From positions 1 to 34,931 of the forward strand of contig REEH01000138.1 in assembly GCA_007695175.1 (NCBI GenBank): a DNA stretch of 34,931 bases. The letters run 5' to 3'. Under the pieces are notes generated by a model. It was not told the origin of the DNA and searched no databases. It saw nothing but the letters and a program-made list of their open reading frames with translations. The stretch's first letter is position 1. Each line of letters starts with the position of its first letter. Source of the stretch: Spirochaetaceae bacterium (GTDB lineage Bacteria > Spirochaetota > Spirochaetia > DSM-27196 > Alkalispirochaetaceae). Position numbers and translations under genes: made by a program. Shown here one piece after another: positions 8,372 to 16,024 of this stretch.

Positions 8372-8425
8372 GTGCCGTTCCTTACGTGCCGTTCCTCACC
8401 TGTCGGCCCTCACCTGTCGGCCCTC
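8370..8425. repeat. 4 x 14 bp tandem repeat across a gene junction
   Basis: On the minus strand, four 14-mers follow one another: GAGGGCCGACAGGT twice, then GAGGAACGGCACGT, then AAGGAACGGCACGT. The first two copies encode the end of the CDP-alcohol transferase and its stop. The last copy supplies the Shine-Dalgarno sequence and the first bases of the GTG start of the MFS gene. Each unit carries an RAGG motif that could serve as a ribosome binding site. Confidence 0.9.
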
Positions 8426-9241
8426 GCTGCCTGCCGTTTTTGCGCGCAGCACCAGATCCCAGGAGAAGGAAATCGCCTGCATTCCCAGAGCACCGTACAC
8501 GAAGGCGCCCCGCAGAGCGTGAGGCAGGAGAGGAACGTAGATCACTATGAGCGCAATCATGAGCGTAGCCGTGGTTGATTTCGCAAACAGCTTGTACCCC
8601 GGGTGTTCCCCCACGGGATCACCCTCGGCACGGACCAGAAGAAAATAGAAATAGCGCATCGCTCCGATGGCCAGCACCACCAGAGGGATCCCCACTATCT
8701 GCCAGGCGGCAAAGGAGAGGGCCAGGGCGAAAAAGGAGTCGTTCTCCATATCCCATACCGCACCAAAGGAGGAGGGGATACCGGCCGACCCCGCGTCAGG
8801 ACCGCGTCGTGCCAGGTGCCTCGCCAGCCGTCCATCGATCAGGTCACTCGTCTCAACCAGGGCGAGGAGGAGAAAGAGGGCCCACCCGGCCGGTGGAGCA
8901 AGCAGGAAGGGGCCTACGCCAAGCGCTTCAGGGGATCCGCCCCGCCCGCCGTGAATGCCCACCAGGACCAGAACAAATACCGCCCCCATCGAACGCAGCG
9001 CCGTAATGAGGTGCACCGTACCGACAGGAGATCTCAAAGGCCGCCGGCGCGATTCCATGAGTACTCCCCGGAAAAAAAGCGATCCCATCGCAGCCGCGCC
9101 CCAGCCGGCCAGAAAAAACGCCCCGGCCACGGGAGTCAAGGGAAAGAGGGGAGTAACGAGAAGGAATACCGTCAGGAATAGTGCAGACTGGATATACACC
9201 CAGCGGCGGTGAAAGCGCGCAAACCGTTCGTCCTTGTCCAT
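8396..9241 (-). CDS. CDP-alcohol phosphatidyltransferase family protein
   Basis: A 281-residue membrane enzyme with about seven helices. It should transfer a phospho-alcohol from a CDP-linked donor to an acceptor during phospholipid synthesis. The catalytic signature is present: D133-x2-D136-G137-x2-A140-R141, then G160-x3-D164-x3-D168. The eighteen residues between AR and the second G exceed the usual eight, because of a Gly/Pro/Ala-rich insert at about 146-156. All four metal-binding aspartates are kept. It is the first gene of the operon with the MFS exporter and GT4 transferase. The ATG follows AGGGGGCG, and a TACCTT box lies eight bases upstream. The exact donor and acceptor cannot be read. 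Confidence 0.8.
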   Translation of the reverse strand: MDKDERFARFHRRWVYIQSALFLTVFLLVTPLFPLTPVAGAFFLAGWGAAAMGSLFFRGVLMESRRRPLRSPVGTVHLITALRSMGAVFVLVLVGIHGGRGGSPEALGVGPFLLAPPAGWALFLLLALVETSDLIDGRLARHLARRGPDAGSAGIPSSFGAVWDMENDSFFALALSFAAWQIVGIPLVVLAIGAMRYFYFLLVRAEGDPVGEHPGYKLFAKSTTATLMIALIVIYVPLLPHALRGAFVYGALGMQAISFSWDLVLRAKTAGSEGRQVRADR

Positions 9242-9331
9242 CGCCCCCTAAGGTACAGATAAAAGCCGTGATTTGAAACCCAAAACATCGGAAATGTAGC
9301 GGCGGTACTCGTCACGCCCGGGCCGCATGGA

Positions 9332-9337
9332 TACACT
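9332..9337 (+). promoter_or_regulatory. -10 box TACACT, six bases before the GPH symporter ATG
   Basis: TACACT ends at 9337 and the ATG is at 9344, with CTTCCC between and no Shine-Dalgarno sequence. TCGTCA at 9309-9314 is a weak -35 at 17 bases. Confidence 0.45.
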
Positions 9338-9343
9338 CTTCCC

Positions 9344-10687
9344 ATGCAGCAGTTGTCCAAGCGTGTCAAACTGGGGTTTGGCGTGGGTGATCTGGGAGGG
9401 AACCTCTTCTTCACGATGAGCGGGTTCTACCTTCTCTTCTACCTCACCGATGTTGTGGGAATGGCGGCGGGACTCGCCGGTGCGGCCCTCATGATCGGCA
9501 AGATCTGGGACGCCGTGAGCGATCCGATAACGGGATACCTCTCGGATCGAACCCCCGGCCGCTTCGGCCGGCGCCGCCCCTGGATCTTCTGGGGCGCATT
9601 TCTCACCTGGGGGAGCATGGTACTGATGTTCTCTCCGCCCACCGGCCCCACCTTCCTCTACATCATCCTCGTCTACTGCCTGCTCAACACGGGGTACACC
9701 TTCATAAACATTCCCTACGGAGCGCTCACGCCTGATCTCACGCCGGACTTTCACGAGCGGACGATACTGAACGGGTACCGCATGACCTTTGCCGTGGTGG
9801 GGACCTTTATCGGAGCGGCGGCCATACTGCCCCTGGTGACGCTCTTCGGCGACGGCGATCGCGGATGGACTGGTATGGGCGTCGTCATCGGCGGGGTGAT
9901 CGCCCTGACCAGCCTCATCGTCGTGGCCAGTGTCCGCGAAAAAGCTCATACGGACGAGCGGCCCCGGAAGGGACTGATATCATCCCATCTGGAAATACTG
10001 CGTCTGAAACCTTTCCTTCTGGCTCTGATTCCCTGGGCTCTACACATAACGGGGGTCAACATCATCCAGGGCGCTCTCCTGTACTACTTCCGCTTTATCT
10101 ACGGCGACGCGGGAGCGTTTCAGATCGCGCTGCCGATCCTGCTGACCGCGGCAATCATCTTCATCCCGATCTGGGTGAAAATCTCGGGCATCATCGGCAA
10201 GCGTGCCTGTTACAACATAGGCATGTCGATCTTCGCGATCTCCGTACTGGTGTTTTTCTTTATCGGGCACCACAGCGGACCCACCGTAGCGTACGTGATC
10301 ATGGCGATCGCCGGTACGGGCTTCGCCACCCAGTACGTCATGCCCTTCTCGATCATTCCCGACGTGGTGGAGTACGATTACGCCGAGACGGGCGTGCGCC
10401 GGGAAGGCGTCTTCTACGGGCAGTGGACGTTCATGTCCAAACTCGGACAGGCCTTCGGTATCGCGATCAACGGACTCGTGCTGTCGCTCTTCGGGTACCA
10501 GGAAGCCCGGGCCGGTATGGTTGTGGAACAAAGTGAATCGGCCCTGCTCGGAATCCGTCTCATCGCCGGGCCGATCCCGGCCGCGTTTTTTATCGCCGGA
10601 GTCATCATCCTGCGATACTACCCGATCACCAACGAGTACTACCGGAAGATACAGGAGAAGATCGCCCAGCGCGGTTTCGATAGCTGA
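9344..10687 (+). CDS. GPH family sugar:cation symporter (MelB-like)
   Basis: A 447-residue, 12-helix secondary transporter of the glycoside-pentoside-hexuronide family within the MFS. The diagnostic motif between helices 2 and 3 reads KIWDAVSDPITGYLSDRT (about 53-70) and is followed by FGRRRPWIFWG. The aspartates of the D-x3-D pattern that bind the coupling cation in MelB are present. It would bring in a sugar with Na+ or H+. The sugar is not evident; a D-lyxose/mannose-type isomerase encoded 1.2 kb downstream hints at pentose or hexose use. It is divergent from the CDP-alcohol transferase operon, 102 bases away. Confidence 0.9.
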   Translation: MQQLSKRVKLGFGVGDLGGNLFFTMSGFYLLFYLTDVVGMAAGLAGAALMIGKIWDAVSDPITGYLSDRTPGRFGRRRPWIFWGAFLTWGSMVLMFSPPTGPTFLYIILVYCLLNTGYTFINIPYGALTPDLTPDFHERTILNGYRMTFAVVGTFIGAAAILPLVTLFGDGDRGWTGMGVVIGGVIALTSLIVVASVREKAHTDERPRKGLISSHLEILRLKPFLLALIPWALHITGVNIIQGALLYYFRFIYGDAGAFQIALPILLTAAIIFIPIWVKISGIIGKRACYNIGMSIFAISVLVFFFIGHHSGPTVAYVIMAIAGTGFATQYVMPFSIIPDVVEYDYAETGVRREGVFYGQWTFMSKLGQAFGIAINGLVLSLFGYQEARAGMVVEQSESALLGIRLIAGPIPAAFFIAGVIILRYYPITNEYYRKIQEKIAQRGFDS

Positions 10688-10713
10688 GCGGGAAAGCTCT
10701 CCCTCTCTGGTGA

Positions 10714-10719
10714 TATACT
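10714..10719 (+). promoter_or_regulatory. -10 box TATACT, six bases before the ferric-reductase-like ATG
   Basis: TATACT (10714-10719), six bases (CTGACC), then ATG at 10726. No Shine-Dalgarno sequence lies between, and no good -35 is visible. The placement predicts a leaderless mRNA. Confidence 0.5.
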
Positions 10720-10725
10720 CTGACC

Positions 10726-11382
10726 ATGAACAACGGGAACAGACGCAGCAATACCGGCCGGCCAGGCCCTGCCCTACCGGCCGTAATCATATTGGCCGGG
10801 GCGATCCTTCTCTTTCCCGCTCTTGCCTGGGCAAGGGAAACGGCCTCGTTCTACGGAGTCGGCCTGGACGCCTCCTTCCTCTTTATCTATCTGCCGGCAC
10901 GCCTCCTGGCGCTGCTCGGTCTTACCCTCATGTTCTTCCAGTTCCTGCTGTCCGCCCGATTCCCTCCGGTGGAGAGGCACTTCAAGCGCTCGGCGATGCT
11001 GAAAACGCACCGATCCCTGGGCAAGATCGCTTACATAATGGTTCTGCTGCACGGCCTGGGGATGATCGCCTTTGATATCGTTGCGGCGGGAGAAGTCTAC
11101 TGGTACCGGGAGAACATCGCCGGCCTCATCGCGCTTGTTCTGCTCACGCTGGCCGTTCTGGCAGCGTGGTTCTTCAAGCCCCTCAGGCTCTCTCTTGGCC
11201 AATGGCGCGCAATTCACCTCTTCACCTATCTTGTTTTCCCGATCGTTATCTGGCACGCACTCATGCTCGGCTCCACCGTCAACGCGGTGCCCTCCCTGCG
11301 ATATCTGCTCTACTTCTTTCTCGCGGGGTATTGTCTGGTGGTGATTCACCGCCTTTACCGGCGTCTGACCGGCAAAAAGTGA
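10726..11382 (+). CDS. Ferric reductase-like heme b membrane protein
   Basis: A 218-residue membrane protein with six or seven helices, matching the ferric-reductase-like transmembrane domain (MsrQ/NOX family). Two pairs of histidines have the spacing for two stacked b hemes: H95 and H109 in one helix region (KTHRSLGKIAYIMVLLHG), and H164 and H177 in the next (IHLFTYLVFPIVIWH). There is no fused FAD/NAD domain, so electrons must come from another protein or a quinol. The adjacent cupredoxin is a plausible periplasmic partner, but no experiment-like evidence supports that. The N-terminus (res 1-16) is polar, followed by a helix that could double as a signal anchor. Confidence 0.8.
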   Translation: MNNGNRRSNTGRPGPALPAVIILAGAILLFPALAWARETASFYGVGLDASFLFIYLPARLLALLGLTLMFFQFLLSARFPPVERHFKRSAMLKTHRSLGKIAYIMVLLHGLGMIAFDIVAAGEVYWYRENIAGLIALVLLTLAVLAAWFFKPLRLSLGQWRAIHLFTYLVFPIVIWHALMLGSTVNAVPSLRYLLYFFLAGYCLVVIHRLYRRLTGKK

Positions 11383-11383
11383 T

Positions 11384-11412
11384 TTGACGGTTCTGGGATA
11401 TGGTCGTACCTT
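11384..11412 (+). promoter_or_regulatory. Leaderless-type promoter of the cupredoxin gene
   Basis: TTGACG (11384-11389), 17 bases, TACCTT (11407-11412), six bases, then ATG at 11419. Both hexamers and the spacing are good, and no Shine-Dalgarno sequence precedes the ATG. The promoter begins just after the stop of the ferric-reductase-like gene. Confidence 0.7.
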
Positions 11413-11418
11413 GTGTAC

Positions 11419-11814
11419 ATGATGAAAACACTAAGATTATTTTGGGTTCTTTTCGTATTGTTATCGGCTCTCGTAATCACGATGCCCGTGGTCGCCCAGA
11501 CCGGTGTTGTTGATCTCACCGGTGAGACCGGCAGCGTGAAAGAAGTGGAGGTTCACAGCCGCGGGATGGCATACACAACGTCGGAGATTCGTGTGAACCT
11601 GGGAGACACTGTTCGGGTCACCTATGTAAACGGCGGAGGACGCCATGACTGGGTGATCGACGAGTTTGAGGGTGCCCGCACGGCCGTTATCGCGGGAGGA
11701 CGCTCCGAGACGGTGGAATTCACAGCCGATCAGGCAGGGACCTTCGAATTCTACTGCAGTGTTCCGGGACACCGGCAGGCAGGTATGTACGGCGCCTTTG
11801 TCGTCCTGGACTGA
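11419..11814 (+). CDS. Secreted cupredoxin (type 1 copper protein)
   Basis: A protein of about 131 residues with an N-terminal signal peptide (hydrophobic res 8-25, AxA-like cleavage near VVAQ) and one plastocyanin/azurin-type domain. The four copper ligands are visible: H76 (GGRHDW), C113 (FYCS), H118 (PGHRQ) and M123 (AGMYG). It should carry single electrons outside the cytoplasmic membrane. I chose ATG 11419 (or ATG 11422) because the in-frame GTG at 11413 lies directly against the -10 box. Downstream, 11845-11862 can form a small hairpin before TGCTTTTC, a possible weak terminator. Confidence 0.88.
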   Translation: MMKTLRLFWVLFVLLSALVITMPVVAQTGVVDLTGETGSVKEVEVHSRGMAYTTSEIRVNLGDTVRVTYVNGGGRHDWVIDEFEGARTAVIAGGRSETVEFTADQAGTFEFYCSVPGHRQAGMYGAFVVLD

Positions 11815-11844
11815 CTCCTCTTCCGCCCTCAACGCTATTCCTCG

Positions 11845-11862
11845 TACCGGGAAAAACCGGTA
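11845..11862 (+). terminator. Weak hairpin after the cupredoxin gene
   Basis: TACCGG and CCGGTA pair around GAAAAA, followed by TGCTTTTC. The stem is only 6 bp and the T-run is broken, so termination here would be partial at best. Confidence 0.3.
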
Positions 11863-11888
11863 TGCTTTTCCATCGGAGGGCGATACGG

Positions 11889-12581
11889 ATGCGGCGGAGC
11901 GAAGTCAACGAGCGGATCAGGGAAGCGGAAGCGTTCCTCCAGCGCTTCCTTTTCCTGTTGCCCCCCTGGGCCCACTGGGATCCCGAACAGTGGCGGCGGG
12001 AATCAACCCGCACGCGGCAGGTACGGGAACACTACCTCGGGTGGGATTTGACTGATTTCGGTCAGGGCAATTTTTTGCGGCAGGGTCTGGTGCTTTTCAC
12101 GCTTCGCAACGGGAGTCCCGCGGTTCCGGAAGGGAAGACCTATACCGAGAAGGTCATCATGCTGAGGGATGGTCAGGTAAACCCCTTTCACTTTCACTGG
12201 AACAAGATGGAGGACATCATCAATCGTGGGGGCGGAACCCTGGTCATGGAACTGATGCCGGCGGATCGGGAAACGGAGGAGGCCTCCCGGGAGTCCTTCA
12301 CCGTGTACATCGACGGAGTGGCACGCCGGTGTGAAGCAGGCGAACGGATCGAGCTTGCACCCGGGGAAAGTATTACTCTCTACCCCTACCTTTATCACAA
12401 GTTCCAGGCGGAGGGCTCCGACGTCCTGGTGGGAGAGGTGAGCAAGGTGAATGACGACAAGCGGGACAACCGCTACCTGAAACCGCTCGGCCGCTTTCCC
12501 ACGATCCTGGAGGATGAGCCCCCCTACCGCCTCCTCGTCTCGGACTACGATGATCCCCGATTCGGCCTGACGGAAGGGTGA
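11889..12581 (+). CDS. D-lyxose/D-mannose-type ketol isomerase (cupin)
   Basis: A 230-residue cupin enzyme of the D-lyxose isomerase family, which interconverts D-lyxose and D-xylulose (and D-mannose and D-fructose) with a divalent metal. The metal site is visible as H101, H103 and E108 (PFHFHWNKMED) plus H170 (LYPYLYHKFQ). The GEVSKVNDDKRDNRY stretch is also characteristic. The start at 11889 is preferred over the in-frame ATG at 11862 because GGAGGG lies 8 bases before 11889 and nothing suitable precedes 11862. With the sugar symporter upstream it suggests use of pentoses or hexoses. Confidence 0.88.
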   Translation: MRRSEVNERIREAEAFLQRFLFLLPPWAHWDPEQWRRESTRTRQVREHYLGWDLTDFGQGNFLRQGLVLFTLRNGSPAVPEGKTYTEKVIMLRDGQVNPFHFHWNKMEDIINRGGGTLVMELMPADRETEEASRESFTVYIDGVARRCEAGERIELAPGESITLYPYLYHKFQAEGSDVLVGEVSKVNDDKRDNRYLKPLGRFPTILEDEPPYRLLVSDYDDPRFGLTEG

Positions 12582-12634
12582 TAACCGCTTTTCCCGGCGC
12601 GGCACGTAATTCTCGGCCCGGGACCGCATTTTTA

Positions 12635-12663
12635 TTGACAGCATTCACAGGGTGGAGTAGTTT
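12635..12663 (+). promoter_or_regulatory. Sigma-70-type promoter of the symporter operon
   Basis: TTGACA (12635-12640), 17 bases, TAGTTT (12658-12663). The expected leader is about 30 bases and ends in a strong AGGAGGT ribosome binding site (12690-12696) before ATG 12701. Confidence 0.75.
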
Positions 12664-12700
12664 GTTTCCCTGTTTCGATTTACCCGATCAGGAGGTAGGC

Positions 12701-12934
12701 ATGCGGGAGATAATGGGGCATACCCCAGGCAAGATTTATCTGTTCATTCTGCTCGTGTCCATTGTGGCACTTGCAGCGGCGGCGTTTACGGGAGTGATGG
12801 ACACCCCGGAGGGCGCGGCACCGACTCTGGTTCTCGGTTGGATGACGATGCCCCTGGTGCTGGGATTCGCCTTTGTGGCGGTCTGGCTGGTGGCGTATCT
12901 CGTCTATTTCTTCTTCTTCTGGCCATACCGGTGA
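12701..12934 (+). CDS. Small two-helix membrane protein paired with the SSS symporter
   Basis: A 77-residue protein with two clear membrane helices (about 12-29 and 44-68), ending in aromatic residues (FFFFWPYR). The start is fixed by AGGAGGT five bases upstream; a longer in-frame reading from 12578 would run through the promoter. It lies 23 bases before a sodium:solute symporter gene. Small membrane proteins of this size preceding SSS transporters are known (YhdT before PanF, DUF485 before ActP), and this is probably an accessory subunit of the same kind. I cannot assign it to one named family. Confidence 0.75.
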   Translation: MREIMGHTPGKIYLFILLVSIVALAAAAFTGVMDTPEGAAPTLVLGWMTMPLVLGFAFVAVWLVAYLVYFFFFWPYR

Positions 12935-12957
12935 TGACCGGGATCGGAGCGTAAACC

Positions 12958-14481
12958 ATGGATCTACTTGTTCTTGGCATTTTCGGCCTTATTATCATCG
13001 CCCTTGCCGCGTACGGCTACAAGATCTCCGCCCGTACCGCCGAGGATTTCATGTTGGGGGGGCGCACCATCGGCGTGGTGGTGATGTTCTTCTTCGTCCT
13101 TTTCGCGGTCTCCTCAAGCTGGACATTCTACGGTTTTCCCGGAATGCTCTACCTGGAAGGACCGGGATACGTATTCTTCGTCTGGGGTTCCGTCGCCGGT
13201 TTTGCCGGGCTGTACATGTTTCTCGGACCACGCCTCTGGGCCCTGGCCAAGCTCAATCGCTTTCTCTCCCCGGTGGAGGCGCTCTCGGAACGGTACCAGT
13301 CCAAGGCGCTGCGGGTGATACTGAGCGTAACGATACTGGCGTTCATCATTCCCTACGTAGGGGTGCAGCCCCTCGGCGTGGGCCGGGGATTTGAGGCGCT
13401 TACGGGCCTCCCCCTCTGGGTGGGCGCGGTGTACACCGCGACCCTTCTGGTCTTCCTCGTACTGCTGGGCGGTATGAGAATCGTTGCCTGGGTCAATATC
13501 TTCCTCGGCACCGTCTATGTCACGGCGCTTCTGGGGTCCCTGATCTGGATCGTGGCAGTACTCTTTCCCGAGGGCGGACTTGCGGAAGCAGCAGCGCGAG
13601 TGGCAGCGACCGCTCCTGAGAAACTGAGCACGCCCGGGCCCAACGAGACATTCACGCCGGTGCTGGTCTTCGGCACGTTCCTTGTGGGTCTGCTGGCGTT
13701 TTCCTGGCCCCATATCACGATCGGTGCGATGACCGCCCGCGACAAGAACCTCTTCAAGTGGTTTCCCCTGCTGATTTTTATCCTTGGCGGTTTCTTTTTC
13801 TACACCATTCCCTTTCTCTGGGGATCCATCGTCGCTCCCGCGATCATGCCCGGCGTTACCGACGTGGCCGAGGCGGACCGGATCGTGCAGACGATCATCC
13901 AGACCTATCTCCCGGCATGGTTCGGTGTCTTTGTGCTGATGGGCGTTATCGCCGCGGCTATATCAACGGCCGCGGTACAGCTGATGATGTCCAGTATCCT
14001 GGTGGCCCGGGATATCGTTCAGGGTGTCTTCATGCCCGATGCGACCGACGAACAGATCACCACGATCGCACGCTGGTCCGTCATCGGAATCGTCGTGGCG
14101 AGCCTGGCGGTGACCGCGGCGGTGGAACTGGGACTCGGCCAGGAAGCGATGGCGCTCTACCTCACGGACGTGAGCGTACCGGGCTTCGCCCAATGGGGTC
14201 CCGCCCTGGTAGGTGGATTACTCTGGAAACGGGGCACCAAGCAGGGAGCGATCGCCGCAACGGTGGTGGGCACCCTCTACCTTGTATTGGGACTGATTAT
14301 TACCGGGCCGGACGGATCACGGTTCCTCCTCTTCAACCTGCACCCGGTGATCCCCACCCTTCCGGTGAACATCCTGGTTTACATTGTGGTCAGCCTTGTG
14401 ACGCCGCGCATGGACGCGCAAACGGAGGCCATATTCTTTGACGAGGTGGAGGATTTCCTCCTGACGGAGACAAACACGTAA
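12958..14481 (+). CDS. Sodium:solute symporter (SSS family)
   Basis: A 507-residue LeuT-fold transporter with about 13 helices. Recognisable SSS features are the ARTAEDFMLGGRTIG entry (about 26-40), ALSERYQSKALRVI after helix 3, GGMRIVAWVNIFLG (about 166-179) and the helix 8 region AAAISTAAVQLMMSSILVARD, with the Na+-site small residues. The substrate is likely a small carboxylate or nutrient, but no subfamily signature is decisive. The stop and the next ATG are separated by a single base, so the downstream chimeric gene is translationally coupled to it. The order small protein, symporter, acyl-activating genes suggests uptake followed by activation of a carboxylic acid. Confidence 0.9.
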   Translation: MDLLVLGIFGLIIIALAAYGYKISARTAEDFMLGGRTIGVVVMFFFVLFAVSSSWTFYGFPGMLYLEGPGYVFFVWGSVAGFAGLYMFLGPRLWALAKLNRFLSPVEALSERYQSKALRVILSVTILAFIIPYVGVQPLGVGRGFEALTGLPLWVGAVYTATLLVFLVLLGGMRIVAWVNIFLGTVYVTALLGSLIWIVAVLFPEGGLAEAAARVAATAPEKLSTPGPNETFTPVLVFGTFLVGLLAFSWPHITIGAMTARDKNLFKWFPLLIFILGGFFFYTIPFLWGSIVAPAIMPGVTDVAEADRIVQTIIQTYLPAWFGVFVLMGVIAAAISTAAVQLMMSSILVARDIVQGVFMPDATDEQITTIARWSVIGIVVASLAVTAAVELGLGQEAMALYLTDVSVPGFAQWGPALVGGLLWKRGTKQGAIAATVVGTLYLVLGLIITGPDGSRFLLFNLHPVIPTLPVNILVYIVVSLVTPRMDAQTEAIFFDEVEDFLLTETNT

Positions 14482-14482
14482 T

Positions 14483-16024
14483 ATGGGACTATTCGGATTC
14501 GGAAAAAAGACGACGGGCGGCCCGGCGGCCGGCCCGGGTGGCCCCGCCGATTCTGAGGGCGCCGCCGGCCTGGGCGCCCCCGCAGGTTCCGCGGGCGCCG
14601 CCGGCCCTCACCCGGGCTGGCGACTTATCTACAACCCAAAGGGTGATGCCGCGGACATTCTGGCCAATGCGACGGGCCTCACGGAGGGCCGGATCGCGGG
14701 GAAGTACATGCTTTCCAAGGAACGCCTCCCCGATACGGTCGTGATCCAGGGAGTAATCCGCAAGGGCATCATCGCCGGAGCGGACCTCAACGTGGATCAG
14801 GAAGCGGCGCAGCGGGAGAAAATCGACGTGGCGCGCCAGCCCCGGAGCGGCCGCTCCGGCATTCAATCGGTGGGCACCGTCTCCCTGGCCGACTTGATAA
14901 CCAAGTCCTCCGATTCCTTCCACGCCCAGCCCGTTGATCTTGATCAGCCGGCGGTACTTCTTTACACCTCCGGCACCACGGGGAAACCCAAAGGCGTGAT
15001 GCTGACCCACAATAACTTCTACGCCCAGTGTTCCCAGGTGGTGCCTTCCGTATTCGACATGAAGCCGGAAGACCGGGTAGTGATGGTGCTGCCCCTCTTC
15101 CATGTGTACGCCCTGTCCAACGGACTGGTGGCATCGATCTACAACGGCTGCTCCATGGCTCTCGTTTCGCACTATTCTCCCACCAATCTCCTGAGCGCGA
15201 TCGCGGACCAGGGGGCAACGCTGCTGATCGCGATCCCCACGATGTACCAGCACCTGCTCCAGTCGGCGCGCATCCGCAAGCAGTCGATTCCCAGGACGCT
15301 CCGGGCGTGTATTTCCGGCGGAGCACCCCTGGCAGTTGCGACGATCAAGGAGTTCGAGGAGCTCTTTGACACCCGCATCAACGAGGGGTACGGCCTCACC
15401 GAGACGTCCTCCGCCGTATCGCTCAACCCCAGCGGTGAGGGCTACAAGGAGGGATCGATCGGACCTCCCGCAAATGGCGTGGAGATGGCGATCATGGACG
15501 ACGAGGGCAATCTCCTGGGCAACAACCAGGAGGGAGAAATCGTCATCCGCGGTGGCGTCGTGACAAAGGGATACTGGAATAACCCGGAGGCCACGGAGGA
15601 ATCGATTTACGGCGGATGGTTTCACTCGGGTGATCTGGGCCATCGCGATGACGACGGGTACTACTTCATCACGGATCGCAAGAAGGATCTTATCATCCGC
15701 GGCGGATTCAATATTTCGCCCCGGGAGGTGGAGGAAGCGATCGCAACCAACCCCAAGGTGCAGGAAGCGGCCGTGGTAGCGGTCCGGGACAAGCGGGAGC
15801 GGGAAGCGGTGAAGGCTTTCGTGGTTCTCAAGGAGCCTGGCTCGATAACCACGAGCGAGCTGTCCGAGTTCTGTACCGCCAACCTGGCCCCGTACAAGGT
15901 GCCCAAACTCTTCGAGATCGTGGAGGCCCTGCCCAAGAATGCCTCGGGGAAAGTACTCCGACGGGAGCTCCGGGGGGAAGCTACGGACGATCGCCTGATA
16001 GAGAAGGAAGACCATGAGCAATAA
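14483..16024 (+). CDS. Chimera: lipoate-ligase-like N-half fused to acyl-CoA synthetase C-part
   Basis: A 513-residue protein made of two unrelated pieces. Residues 1-45 are a Gly/Ala/Pro-rich extension. Residues 46-131 match the N-terminal half of LplA/LipM-type ligases: WRLIYNPKGDA, PDTVVIQGVIRKGIIAG, NVDQEA, and RQPRSGRSGIQSVG in the position of the usual RRxxGGGAxxHDxG. From T132 the sequence is an acyl-CoA synthetase entered midway: SLADLI, P-loop YTSGTTGKPKG (161-171), GYGLTETSS (302-310), SGDLGHRDD (382-390), DRKKDLIIRGG (398-408) and the terminal SGKVLRR. The synthetase's N-terminal subdomain is absent here but present in the next gene. The switch occurs at GCACC, 14874-14878. Pieces are certain; whether the protein is active is unknown. 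Confidence 0.9.
   Translation: MGLFGFGKKTTGGPAAGPGGPADSEGAAGLGAPAGSAGAAGPHPGWRLIYNPKGDAADILANATGLTEGRIAGKYMLSKERLPDTVVIQGVIRKGIIAGADLNVDQEAAQREKIDVARQPRSGRSGIQSVGTVSLADLITKSSDSFHAQPVDLDQPAVLLYTSGTTGKPKGVMLTHNNFYAQCSQVVPSVFDMKPEDRVVMVLPLFHVYALSNGLVASIYNGCSMALVSHYSPTNLLSAIADQGATLLIAIPTMYQHLLQSARIRKQSIPRTLRACISGGAPLAVATIKEFEELFDTRINEGYGLTETSSAVSLNPSGEGYKEGSIGPPANGVEMAIMDDEGNLLGNNQEGEIVIRGGVVTKGYWNNPEATEESIYGGWFHSGDLGHRDDDGYYFITDRKKDLIIRGGFNISPREVEEAIATNPKVQEAAVVAVRDKREREAVKAFVVLKEPGSITTSELSEFCTANLAPYKVPKLFEIVEALPKNASGKVLRRELRGEATDDRLIEKEDHEQ
14557..14606 (+). repeat. GC-rich direct repeat in the Gly/Ala/Pro linker
   Basis: The 14-mer GGGCGCCGCCGGCC occurs at 14557-14570 and again at 14593-14606, 36 bases apart and therefore in frame. 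It encodes a repeated GAAG segment. The surrounding 100 bases are almost entirely G and C and form the N-terminal low-complexity extension of the chimeric protein. Confidence 0.8.

Noticed and set aside
12578-12700. A longer start for the small symporter-associated protein
   Set aside because: This frame would translate the promoter and leader. AGGAGGT just before ATG 12701 fixes the shorter form.
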